From: an uncultured Akkermansia sp.
GTDB lineage: Bacteria; Verrucomicrobiota; Verrucomicrobiia; Verrucomicrobiales; Akkermansiaceae
Length of the DNA stretch: 41,228 bases
Direction of reading: 5' to 3'
NCBI GenBank assembly: GCA_904501975.1
Contig: CAJGCZ010000017.1
Location: forward strand, 1-41,228
Shown here: positions 31,825 to 39,994 of the stretch, piece after piece
Layout of the letters: every line of letters starts with the position of its first letter
Position numbering within the stretch: the first letter of the stretch is position 1
The notes under the pieces: model-generated
Database searches by the model: none
What the model saw: only the letters and a program-made list of their open reading frames with translations
Told to the model about the DNA's origin: nothing
Translations under genes and position numbers: made by a program

Positions 31825-33476
31825 GCACAACACCCATCAGAGAACATTTGGAACGATTTTATAACGACATAAAATCTTATGTCAGAGACTCATGTGTATG
31901 CTCCGATACTGATTTTAAGGAATCGGTGATGCTGGATGTGATGAATTATGCTGTGCACTTAGCCGCAGCAGATGGGCATATTTCGCAAGAAGAGCGCACC
32001 AAGATAGCAGAGCTTTTCGGCTATTCGCTGACGGAGAAAGAGTGGATAGAGTACCTGCGCAAGCGCAACCTCTTATCGGAAGATTACCGCAAGAATGTGC
32101 CCTATACTTATGTTCAGGTAGTAGAGGCAGAAAACATCTTGCGTGCCACCAAACAAGATTACTCACCCTCCAAAGAGTTTGTTAAGCTGTACAATATGGT
32201 GGCCAATCTCATTCTTCAAAAATCACCGACAAGCGGCGTGGCTCACCAACAGAAGGAGAATTACCTGAACAATATGAAACGCTATGCGGCAAAACGGTTG
32301 ACGCATCCTTGGTGCACAGAGGAGCCCATAGCAGAGCCGGCCCCCACAGTAGTGCATAAAGAGTCAACCAAAAAGAAGAAGCATGCGGCAACAGGATATT
32401 CCAAGAGCATCATCATTCACATTGATAACAAGCCTATCGCAATATCTGTCTATAGCAATATTTTTACTATTGACGGCGATGTTATTTTGCCTTCCGGCGA
32501 CAATGGCCCGGCTGTATACTCCACCACCAACAGCGGCCCCAAAATTGTTAATGTCAACAAGGATGGCTTAGTTTGGAATGTTCCCCAACCATCGCAAAGT
32601 AAAAAAACAGGAGCTAGGACCGAGACTTCGCTCAACAAAAAAATCGACAAATCGCAGATTGATACCCTCTTAAGCGAACTCAATGCTCTAGTGGGATTAG
32701 AGAGTGTCAAAAAAGATGTACACGGGCTCATTCACATGCAGGAAGCACAGCGCAAGCGCCGCATGCGAGGCATGAAAACCGTGGCTACATCCAATCACTT
32801 GGTGTTCTATGGCAATCCGGGTACCGGCAAAACCACTGTAGCGCGACTCCTTGCCAAAATCTACTACAACATGGGGATTCTTTCCAATGAAAATGTGGTA
32901 GAGGTAGACCGCGCCGGCTTGGTGGCAGGCTACGTGGGACAAACAGCTATCAAGGTACAGGAAGTTGTGCAAAAAGCCATGGGCGGTATTCTCTTTATTG
33001 ATGAAGCGTACACCTTAACGCGCTCTGATAAGCAGGGTGATTTTGGGCAAGAGGCGATTGATACCTTGCTTAAAGCCATGGAAGATAACCGAGACAAGTT
33101 CATTGTGATTGTTGCCGGATATCCGGATTTGATGCAGGATTTTATCAACTCCAATCCCGGCTTATCCTCGCGTTTCAATAAGTTCATTCACTTTGAGGAC
33201 TACAAACCGGAGGAACTTATTGAGATTTTCTGCCGTATGAGCCAGCAATCCGGCTATTATTTGACCCAAGAAGCCGTTGATTTGGTGAACCATATTTTAA
33301 CGGAACGCTATTCTCAACGAAGCAAGGATTTTGCCAATGCGCGAGAAGCTCGCAATTTGTTTGAGAAAATCATTGTACACCAAGCCACCCGACTTTACGG
33401 CAACGAGAACCCGACGGATGAAGAACTGCGCTTGATTACGGAAGAAGATGTGCTACCGGAGATGAACCGCAGCTAA
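31821..33476 (+). CDS. TerB-like/CbbX-type AAA+ ATPase
   Basis: 551 aa, three parts. The N-terminal ~35-75 is TerB/DjlA-like (AVHLAAADGHISQEERTKI). A beta-rich middle section (about 193-260) follows a Lys-rich linker. The C-terminal AAA+ domain is of CbxX/CfqX/EccA type: GNPGTGKTT with K337, DEAY with D394-E395, pore-like VAGYVGQTA, and SNPGLSSRFNKFIHF with sensor and arginine-finger residues. Relatives remodel Rubisco or act in type VII secretion, but no such partner genes are here. No signal or transmembrane segment, so cytosolic. It overlaps paralogue B, suggesting it acts on, or is recruited by, the small membrane proteins. It ends 7 nt from a convergent gene. Confidence 0.88.
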   Translation: MSTTPIREHLERFYNDIKSYVRDSCVCSDTDFKESVMLDVMNYAVHLAAADGHISQEERTKIAELFGYSLTEKEWIEYLRKRNLLSEDYRKNVPYTYVQVVEAENILRATKQDYSPSKEFVKLYNMVANLILQKSPTSGVAHQQKENYLNNMKRYAAKRLTHPWCTEEPIAEPAPTVVHKESTKKKKHAATGYSKSIIIHIDNKPIAISVYSNIFTIDGDVILPSGDNGPAVYSTTNSGPKIVNVNKDGLVWNVPQPSQSKKTGARTETSLNKKIDKSQIDTLLSELNALVGLESVKKDVHGLIHMQEAQRKRRMRGMKTVATSNHLVFYGNPGTGKTTVARLLAKIYYNMGILSNENVVEVDRAGLVAGYVGQTAIKVQEVVQKAMGGILFIDEAYTLTRSDKQGDFGQEAIDTLLKAMEDNRDKFIVIVAGYPDLMQDFINSNPGLSSRFNKFIHFEDYKPEELIEIFCRMSQQSGYYLTQEAVDLVNHILTERYSQRSKDFANAREARNLFEKIIVHQATRLYGNENPTDEELRLITEEDVLPEMNRS

Positions 33477-33483
33477 CAGCCGC

Positions 33484-34881
33484 TTATTTTTGGCGACTGA
33501 GCAAGCGCTCCAGCAGCAGGTAGACCATCACATAGAAGCCCAGCAATTGAGCCGGTAGCAGATAGCGGAAATCGGAGGTCGGGGTTACAACAACATAGCT
33601 AATGCTGTATGCAGAAGCCAAACCGGTGATAAACATACACGCAAACTGCTCAGCCGTTAACGGCGCGCGGCGCATAAGCCACAGCCACAGGTAGCGCAGG
33701 AAAATCCATACAGTGCCGAGTGTTACCATCAAACGCAGGATGCGCAGATGCAACTGCTTCATATCCACACTCTCTAACACTATCCAGCGGCGTTCGTTGC
33801 TGCGCATTTCCGGATACAGCGCATCTGCCAGCCATTCCACCGGAGCCGGTGTGGCACCCGACCAATAGAATTGCGATAGCTGCAAAAACCTGGCCATCAG
33901 CATATTCCCGGTATTGGTTTTCCAGGCATTGAGGTAATGTTGCCACACAGCAGGCCAATGTTCAAGGTCCTGCTCAGCCCCTGCCCAATAGGCGGTAATA
34001 GAGTCCTTATATTCATGGGCATACACCTTAAAGGGCACGGTGTGCAAATAGGCACGCACGGCGTCCTGCTTGTTTTCCAGCACGGCAGCAATACGCAAAT
34101 CGGATTCCACCATAGGGGCCATAGGTGTCATCTTCTGCACGGGTAATACCCACGGCACCATACGCACGGACACCATATAAAACGGCAGCATCAGCACCAC
34201 GGCCACGGCTGCTTTTTTCCACCACGCCGCTGAGCAGCCCCAACCAACGGCTACCATATAAAAGATAACGGGCAGCATGAGCGCAGCATTGCGGCGGTAA
34301 TTAACTAAATGGAACAACACCAACAGCAGCAATAGGGTGAGCAGCCCCTTCACCATGCGTTTCTCGGTACGGAACAAGAGGATACACAGAGAAATACTGC
34401 TGAACAACAAAACGGTGAAGAAGTAATCCAAACTGACCCCCAAACCGCAATGTGCCACAAAGGTGAAGAAGCTCATGGGTAGAGCCATCCACCCCATGCG
34501 CGTATCGCGGCGCATCATCAGGGCAAGCCAATATGCTAAATTGACCAACATCAACGCATCGGCCAACACCATAAAGCCCCGTTGCACGGCAACACCGGAG
34601 CATGCCTCACCGGTTAAACATTCGACGGCTTGGCGCACCCACTTGCCCTCGTACATATACAAAGGGCAATGCCAGTCGTTTACCGGCATTTTCTCCTCAA
34701 TTTGCCTGTTATAGGTAATAACAGCATCATTAAAGAAGCCGGGCACGGCCACCAGCTCGCCACGCGAATCATACTCAGGCTCTCCGGAAGGAGCCCAGAG
34801 AGCAATGCTCCCCCATGTTACCAGAACAAACAGAGCGAGCACCCACAGCACGCATCTGCGCTGCGGTTTACTTTGACTCAT
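33484..34881 (-). CDS. Polytopic membrane protein, GT-C-like
   Basis: 465 aa from the ATG at 34881, with a first helix at about 10-28. A periplasmic loop of about 80 residues (containing DWHCPLYMYEGKW) then leads into about 9-10 further helices, and a second large periplasmic section lies at about 270-370. This pattern resembles GT-C glycosyltransferases or Gtr-type O-antigen modifying proteins, but I see no confirmed catalytic DxD/DE. Its start overlaps the end of the FAD oxidoreductase gene by 14 nt, so it is the distal gene of that unit. With the GtrA-like gene upstream it suggests envelope glycan modification. The longer reading to 34932 is unlikely. Confidence 0.65.
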   Translation of the reverse strand: MSQSKPQRRCVLWVLALFVLVTWGSIALWAPSGEPEYDSRGELVAVPGFFNDAVITYNRQIEEKMPVNDWHCPLYMYEGKWVRQAVECLTGEACSGVAVQRGFMVLADALMLVNLAYWLALMMRRDTRMGWMALPMSFFTFVAHCGLGVSLDYFFTVLLFSSISLCILLFRTEKRMVKGLLTLLLLLVLFHLVNYRRNAALMLPVIFYMVAVGWGCSAAWWKKAAVAVVLMLPFYMVSVRMVPWVLPVQKMTPMAPMVESDLRIAAVLENKQDAVRAYLHTVPFKVYAHEYKDSITAYWAGAEQDLEHWPAVWQHYLNAWKTNTGNMLMARFLQLSQFYWSGATPAPVEWLADALYPEMRSNERRWIVLESVDMKQLHLRILRLMVTLGTVWIFLRYLWLWLMRRAPLTAEQFACMFITGLASAYSISYVVVTPTSDFRYLLPAQLLGFYVMVYLLLERLLSRQK

Positions 34882-36430
34882 GGTATTCCTTCTCGGTATT
34901 AACCTCCCAAATGTTATCCTTGGTGGCAACACCGTTGCTGATGTTGTTCGCGGCTTCCATGGCAGAGAGCATGGAGTGGTCCATATTATTATACCGGTGC
35001 ATACCGTTACGGCCTACCAAATAGAGGTTGCTCAGGCTATCCACCCACTCACGAACCACCGGGAACTGCTTATAGCTACCGAAATAGGCAGGGTATGCCT
35101 TCTCAATGCGGAATACCTTGTGATCCACCACATCGGCTTTATCAATGATTCCGAGCTTCACCAGCTCGCCCTCAGCAAAGTCACAGAAAGCGGCATCGTC
35201 CATCGACCACAGTTCATCGCCTTCATTGACAAAGTATTCCATACCTATCCAAGCCTTACTTCGGTCGCTCACCAAGTAGGGGCTCCAGTTGTTGAAGATT
35301 TGCAGTCGACCCACCTTCACATCCGGCTCCTGCACATAAATCCAGTTATCGGGTACCACGCCGTACTCACCTACCGTGGTATTCATATTCTTGCTCTTAA
35401 GCTGCAACTTGTTGAGCAAGAGGCCAACAGTCATAAAATCGCGGTACACCAAGCCCTCTGCCACCTCTTTTACTGCGGGCGGCACAGCATCTCCCATCTT
35501 GCGGATAAGCTCCTTGACGGAGGTCGTGGAAATAACTTCGTCTGCCTCGTAGCGCGTGGTCTCTCCGGTAGCCATATCGCGCACCAACAGCGCGGCAATG
35601 CGGCCTTGTTCTACCAGCACCTGCTCCACATCCTGACGGCGCAGAATCTTAACTCCCATTTTCTCGGCCTCAGCACCCACGGTTTCCCACAACTGGCCGG
35701 GACCGTACTTAGGATACCAGAACTCTTCAATGAGTGAGGTTTCGCCCCCCTGCTTATCGCGTTTTTTCCAGAAGGCGAGCTTGCCCAAAGCATGCCCGAG
35801 CACCTTGGCAATGGATAAGCCTTTTACGCGCTGGGCACCCCAATCGGCACCAATTTGGTTGCACGGCACACCCCACACCTTGGCGGTGTAATCGCGGAAG
35901 AATGTGTTGTACAACTCTGTACCGAAGCGGTTAATAAAGAAATCCTCCAGACTCTTCTCCTCTCGCTTGTGCACCATGCTGTACAGGTAGCTAAAGCCCA
36001 TCTTGACCATGCGCACCATCCCCAAATTACGGATGGTATTCATACTCAGAGATACGGGATAATCAAAAAACTTGCGCAGGAACAAGATACGGCTGAGGCG
36101 AGAGCGCACCAACATAGCGCGGTCTTCCTGCTCGGGGTTCGGGCCGTTCTCCGTCAACGGCACCTCGCGGTTCAACTCCACATCATCGCATGACGGCGCA
36201 CCTTGCAGCGGCATCATATTGCGCCACCAATTCATCACCGTATCAGACTTAGAGAAAAAGCGATGGCCACCGATATCGATGTGATTTCCCTTGTATTCCA
36301 AGGTACGAGAAATACCGCCGAGCTGCTCTTCACGCTCAAACACGACAATCTCACCCCCCCCCTTGCGAGCGAGCTCGTATGCGGCAGTTAAGCCGGCGGG
36401 ACCACCGCCGATGATTAAAACTTTCTTCAT
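34868..36430 (-). CDS. FAD-dependent oxidoreductase (amine oxidase/UDP-Galp mutase-like)
   Basis: 520 aa. The N-terminal FAD-binding loop is at IIGGGPAGLTAAYEL (about 6-20), followed by FEREEQLGGISRT and the GGHRFFSKS block. These are typical of NAD(P)-binding amine oxidase-like proteins found in polysaccharide loci and related to UDP-galactopyranose mutase and protoporphyrinogen oxidase. A C-terminal FAD-contact stretch (NLYLVGRNGMHRYNNMDHSM) is present. Soluble, no signal peptide. The start at 36430 is the first ATG; an upstream TTG at 36451 is less likely. It has its own promoter and a leader of about 36 nt, and cotranscribes the GT-C-like protein. The reaction is not determined. Confidence 0.85.
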   Translation of the reverse strand: MKKVLIIGGGPAGLTAAYELARKGGGEIVVFEREEQLGGISRTLEYKGNHIDIGGHRFFSKSDTVMNWWRNMMPLQGAPSCDDVELNREVPLTENGPNPEQEDRAMLVRSRLSRILFLRKFFDYPVSLSMNTIRNLGMVRMVKMGFSYLYSMVHKREEKSLEDFFINRFGTELYNTFFRDYTAKVWGVPCNQIGADWGAQRVKGLSIAKVLGHALGKLAFWKKRDKQGGETSLIEEFWYPKYGPGQLWETVGAEAEKMGVKILRRQDVEQVLVEQGRIAALLVRDMATGETTRYEADEVISTTSVKELIRKMGDAVPPAVKEVAEGLVYRDFMTVGLLLNKLQLKSKNMNTTVGEYGVVPDNWIYVQEPDVKVGRLQIFNNWSPYLVSDRSKAWIGMEYFVNEGDELWSMDDAAFCDFAEGELVKLGIIDKADVVDHKVFRIEKAYPAYFGSYKQFPVVREWVDSLSNLYLVGRNGMHRYNNMDHSMLSAMEAANNISNGVATKDNIWEVNTEKEYHESK

Positions 36431-36472
36431 ATCTACGCTGTCCCCATTCAAGGGATTTCTATATCTAACACC

Positions 36473-36500
36473 ATTGTAGGCATTTTTGCCTTCGAGTCAA
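36473..36500 (-). promoter_or_regulatory. Promoter of the FAD oxidoreductase unit
   Basis: On the minus strand, TTGACT (36495-36500), a 16-bp spacer and TACAAT (36473-36478), giving a leader of about 36 nt. It lies in the 128-nt gap after tatD, where no convincing terminator was found. Confidence 0.6.
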
Positions 36501-36558
36501 GAAAATAACCGTTCTTCCCCGGCTTTTGGGGTGCGCTAAAGCGTGTACCCCTATCCGT

Positions 36559-37368
36559 TTACGGAAGATTAAGGCGGAAGAAACGCTTGGCATTTTCCGT
36601 AGTGCAAGCGGCTACCTCCTCGGGGCTTACGCCACGGAGCTCTGCTATTTTGTCCACCACATACTTGGTGCGCCCAGGGATATTGGTGATACCACGGAAC
36701 GGCGCAGGTGAAAGGAACGGAGCATCCGTTTCCACCATAAAGCGGTCTGCAGGGCACCAAGCGGCTACAGCCTGAATATCCTCCGTCTTATTAAAGGTTA
36801 CCAGGCCGGTGAAGGATATCAAGCCGTCCAGCTCCGAGAAAATGCGCTCCGCCTGAGCCCCGTTGCCAATAAAGCAATGGAAGACAGGGCGCACCTTCGG
36901 GAAATTGCGGGCAATGGCAAAGGCGTCTTCAAAACTGGCTAATCCTTTTTTATCTCGCGTATGCAAGGATATATTCAGGCCAAGCTCTTGAGCCAACTGA
37001 AAGTGGCGTTCCAAGAAAACGCGTTGGCGTGCACGGTAGGCATCCTCAGTCCATCCCTCGGGAGCAGCCCAAAAGTAATCTAAGCCGGTTTCGCCAATGG
37101 CCGCTTGAGGATGTCGGCGGCACAGCTCTTCCATGTAGCACAGCTGTTCATCCGTCACGTTGGTCACATCGCTGGGGTGCACAGCTAAGCAAGAGGATAC
37201 AAAATCCGGCATACGGCGGGCAATCTCCAACTGGGGCTCCCAGTCATCCGCCCCGGTACCCTGAGATACACAATGCTTTACCCCCAAGGCAACGGAATCG
37301 GCCCTCAGTTGCTCTAAATCCTCGTACTTATTGGAAACCAGGTGACAATGGGTATCTATAATCATCAT
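36559..37368 (-). CDS. tatD: TatD-family metal-dependent deoxyribonuclease
   Basis: 269 aa, cytosolic, TIM-barrel hydrolase of the TatD family (3'-5' exonuclease on damaged DNA or D-aminoacyl-tRNA deacylase activity in known members). Metal ligands: D5-T-H7-C-H9 at the N-terminus, E in GETGLDYFW, H in SLHTRD, H in FHCF, and D in VETDAPFLSP. The spacing is normal and the protein full length. Two adjacent ATGs (37368, 37365) are possible starts. It is 6 nt downstream of the GtrA-like gene and shares its promoter. Confidence 0.93.
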   Translation of the reverse strand: MMIIDTHCHLVSNKYEDLEQLRADSVALGVKHCVSQGTGADDWEPQLEIARRMPDFVSSCLAVHPSDVTNVTDEQLCYMEELCRRHPQAAIGETGLDYFWAAPEGWTEDAYRARQRVFLERHFQLAQELGLNISLHTRDKKGLASFEDAFAIARNFPKVRPVFHCFIGNGAQAERIFSELDGLISFTGLVTFNKTEDIQAVAAWCPADRFMVETDAPFLSPAPFRGITNIPGRTKYVVDKIAELRGVSPEEVAACTTENAKRFFRLNLP

Positions 37369-37374
37369 ACTAAA

Positions 37375-37860
37375 TCAATAAAGAATTATCTTGCGAGCGC
37401 CGAAATTCCACAGCAGCACCAAGGCCTCTGTCAACAGCTTGGAAAGCGCTACAACACAGGCGGCTTGAGTCATGGCCACGCCGGAAACTAAAGAATACAT
37501 ATACTGCAACAGTGTGGTGAGCCCCAAAAGCTCCCACATACCACCACACACGGAAACAAACAGCCACATAAACAGAGTCGTCAACCCCAACCCCACCAAG
37601 CCAATGATGGTAAAGATGGTAAACTCTGCCACCTGTTTATCCTCCATTTTGCGTTGAGAAAAAACAAAGGTATTGCTGCATATATAAGTAACAATCAGAC
37701 CCAATACAAAGCCAATGACAGACGCAGCCAAGTAATGAACACCTAAGACGGAATGGCACACCATGAGCGCGGAAAAATCCACCACAAAGGCAATTCCTCC
37801 GGCTACTAAATATTTCAGGAACGAGGCCACTAAATCACGGATTCCGCTTCGGCTTATCAT
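37375..37860 (-). CDS. GtrA-like membrane protein
   Basis: 161 aa from the ATG at 37860. Four transmembrane helices of the GtrA/DPMS type are present, with KYLVAGGIAFVVDFSAL in the first helix and NTFVFSQRK between the second and third. Family members are thought to flip polyprenyl-phosphate sugars across the inner membrane or assist in O-antigen/teichoic acid glycosylation. An in-frame ATG at 37872 lies inside the -10 hexamer of the promoter and would not be transcribed, so the later start was chosen. It is cotranscribed with tatD. The FAD and GT-C-like genes farther on fit the same envelope-glycan theme. Confidence 0.85.
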   Translation of the reverse strand: MISRSGIRDLVASFLKYLVAGGIAFVVDFSALMVCHSVLGVHYLAASVIGFVLGLIVTYICSNTFVFSQRKMEDKQVAEFTIFTIIGLVGLGLTTLFMWLFVSVCGGMWELLGLTTLLQYMYSLVSGVAMTQAACVVALSKLLTEALVLLWNFGARKIILY

Positions 37861-37870
37861 AGCGCGCTGC

Positions 37871-37898
37871 ATTATACGGGTGACGACTCTTCTGTCAA
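37871..37898 (-). promoter_or_regulatory. Consensus sigma70 promoter of gtrA-tatD
   Basis: On the minus strand, TTGACA (37893-37898), a 16-bp spacer and TATAAT (37871-37876), both perfect. The -10 overlaps the first in-frame ATG. The usable ATG at 37860 lies 10 nt further on, for a leader of about 4 nt. Confidence 0.8.
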
Positions 37899-37938
37899 GA
37901 AGAATCTCATAGCTCAGGTTTACACTGTAGGCTTTTCA

Positions 37939-39705
37939 TTACAAGCTGTAAGATTCAGGTAAATCGAGCAAATCACGCAAGCAATCTCTCCCCACCTGCC
38001 AGTGTTTAAGGTCATCTTCCATATTACGCTGCAAGCCCAGCTCCTTAGCGCGTTGCAGCATGGCAGCTTCGGCCTCGGCATCCTTCTCCACGTAAAGCCC
38101 CACATGGTATAGCAAAGCAAGCATATAGCACAAGTATACGGAATCAGGGCAATCGCGGCGGGCAGTCTCCAACCACTCCGGCACTTTATCTCGGCGCCCC
38201 ACCAGCACCTCCTCGTGCAATCCTAAAATAATGCGGAGATAGGCCTGTTCCGCCAAAGGCGATTCCAGAGCTTTGCGATAAAAGAGCATGGCCGACCGAA
38301 CATTACGCTTTGCGCCAACGCCTTCATAATACATATCGCCCACCATCAAGGCCACCTTCGGATACTCGTCTGCAAGGCAACGCAATGTCTCTAAATAATT
38401 GCTAAGCTCCTCTTCTTCTAACACCTTAATCTGCATCAGGTACCAAGCATTTCTCAAGACATCCTTTCCCATGGGCACGCGCAGTAAGCTCTTATACACG
38501 CGGTGGATAACCCTGCGAAAATCGTTCGTATCAATCGCATCCTTCATCTCCTGCGGAGTAACAAGCTCAAATAACGCATGTGTTGTCGGCCAATGATTTT
38601 CCATGGCCAGCTCTTCTACACGCTGCAGCAACTCTTCTGCATTCTCATCCTCACAAGAGTTCAAATATTTACGGGCTGTATCCATCAGCACAGCCGCCTT
38701 CTCGTGGTCCTGCTCTACCTCCACACCTTCATAATACATGAGTGCAAGGCGCAAGCAAGCTTCTGCATTGCCATACTTCACCGCTTTCTCATAGTATTGA
38801 ATACCAAGCTCCACATTCTTTTGAATATGTACGCCGGCGCAATAAAGTTTCGCCAATTCCACACACGAAGGAGAATGCTCAGCTTGGGCAGCACGAGTGT
38901 AATAATCCATAGCGCGTCTCATATTGCGGCGGCATCCTTTGCCGGTGGCATTCATGTCTGCCACAATATACATAGCAGACTCATCCCCCAAATATGCGGC
39001 CTTTTCAAAATATTTGAGCGCCTGCTCTGCATTTTCCTTCACCCCCTCGCCGTTGATATAGCGCAGACCTAGACGCAAAGGGATGACTGCATTTTTCGGT
39101 TCATCTTTTGCCCACTGCTTCAGATAACGCACGGCGGATTGATAATCCCCCATTTCCATGCACACATCGATAAGCAATCGGAAACGCCCCTCAATGCTGC
39201 AATCCTGCGCCACCTTTTCCGCAAGCTCGCGGATTTCTTGCAAGCTGTGCGTTTCATAATCTTCCATGATCAAATAATAATCCGCCAAATACAGCATAGC
39301 TCGATTATTGCCTGCGGCAGCGGCTAATTTCATGTTTGCCTCCGCCTTCTCCTCATCAGGCAGCTGCCCAATATCTTCATCATAAAGAAGGGCAAGCAGA
39401 TAATAACCGGTAGCAGGGTCTTCGGCGGCAATTTGGCGAATCCAATGTTCCAACTCCAGCAAATCCACACTGCAATCAGGCCTGAACATCACTTCCTGCA
39501 CATAATAAAGGCGCATTTCCTTATCTCCAGCAGAAGCAAATGAATGCATCCACTCAATGCACAACGGATTCATTTCCATCTCGTTCTGCGTTCTATACAA
39601 GGTAACGGCAAGTCTTTTCGCTTCATTATCTCCCGCCATTCCTTGAATAATCAGACGCTGCAAATCCTGCTCGTCTCCTTGCTTCATACCCTTATTTTTG
39701 TTCAC
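37939..39705 (-). CDS. Sel1-repeat (TPR-like) protein
   Basis: 588 aa, entirely alpha-helical and acidic. At least five Sel1-type repeats: four in a row at about 210-350 (LGLRYINGEGVKENAEQALKYFEKAA, split at GV, then MYYEGVEVEQDHEKA) and one at about 455-490 (GDMYYEGVGAKRNVRSAMLFYRKA). More degenerate TPR-like helices lie elsewhere. No signal peptide, so probably cytosolic scaffold or adaptor. The start is a GTG preceded by a very strong AAGGAGG site 8 nt upstream; a downstream in-frame ATG at 39687 is less well supported. The predicted mRNA leader of about 160 nt is the longest in the window. Confidence 0.85.
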   Translation of the reverse strand: MNKNKGMKQGDEQDLQRLIIQGMAGDNEAKRLAVTLYRTQNEMEMNPLCIEWMHSFASAGDKEMRLYYVQEVMFRPDCSVDLLELEHWIRQIAAEDPATGYYLLALLYDEDIGQLPDEEKAEANMKLAAAAGNNRAMLYLADYYLIMEDYETHSLQEIRELAEKVAQDCSIEGRFRLLIDVCMEMGDYQSAVRYLKQWAKDEPKNAVIPLRLGLRYINGEGVKENAEQALKYFEKAAYLGDESAMYIVADMNATGKGCRRNMRRAMDYYTRAAQAEHSPSCVELAKLYCAGVHIQKNVELGIQYYEKAVKYGNAEACLRLALMYYEGVEVEQDHEKAAVLMDTARKYLNSCEDENAEELLQRVEELAMENHWPTTHALFELVTPQEMKDAIDTNDFRRVIHRVYKSLLRVPMGKDVLRNAWYLMQIKVLEEEELSNYLETLRCLADEYPKVALMVGDMYYEGVGAKRNVRSAMLFYRKALESPLAEQAYLRIILGLHEEVLVGRRDKVPEWLETARRDCPDSVYLCYMLALLYHVGLYVEKDAEAEAAMLQRAKELGLQRNMEDDLKHWQVGRDCLRDLLDLPESYSL

Positions 39706-39786
39706 GTTTTTATCCTCCTTCTGCTATTCCCTAGAACAATCATTAATACATAGTTTCCTCTATCGGCGAAACGCAAATACCCTAAA

Positions 39787-39861
39787 TCACGCAAGAATCA
39801 TATTGCGTTGATGAAGGGACTTATATCCCTTCCCCAATTCCTCGTTCAGCGATAAATTCAC
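39787..39861 (-). CDS. Possible 24-aa leader ORF upstream of the Sel1 gene
   Basis: A GTG 10 nt after the -10 hexamer opens a 24-codon frame beginning VNLSLNEELGKGYKSL and ending at TGA (39787-39789). It could be a leader peptide for the Sel1 gene. Conservation is unknown, and the frame could be chance. Two hairpins overlap it: arms GAAGGGA/TCCCTTC (39813-39819/39826-39832) and ACGCAA/TTGCGT (39789-39794/39803-39808). Confidence 0.3.
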   Translation of the reverse strand: MNLSLNEELGKGYKSLHQRNMILA

Positions 39862-39871
39862 CCGTACCTTC

Positions 39872-39900
39872 ATTTTAGAACAACGCATAGCTTGAGTCAA
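39872..39900 (-). promoter_or_regulatory. Promoter of the Sel1-repeat gene
   Basis: On the minus strand, TTGACT (39895-39900), a 17-bp spacer and TAAAAT (39872-39877). This places the transcription start near 39865, about 160 nt before the GTG start. Confidence 0.65.
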
Positions 39901-39939
39901 GCAACAACTCTGCCACGGATAACAAAGCAAAGCACAAAT

Positions 39940-39967
39940 CACCCGCCGCGGAATACCGGGGCGGGTG
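39940..39967 (-). terminator. Terminator-like hairpin after carboxynorspermidine synthase
   Basis: CACCCGCC (39940-39947) pairs with GGCGGGTG (39960-39967). An inner CGG/CCG pair is separated by one mismatch, giving about 11 bp around a 4-nt loop. On the minus strand the T-run lies before the stem, not after, so termination may need another factor. Confidence 0.55.
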
Positions 39968-39994
39968 AAAAAAAGTGACGCTAGCAGGATGTCA

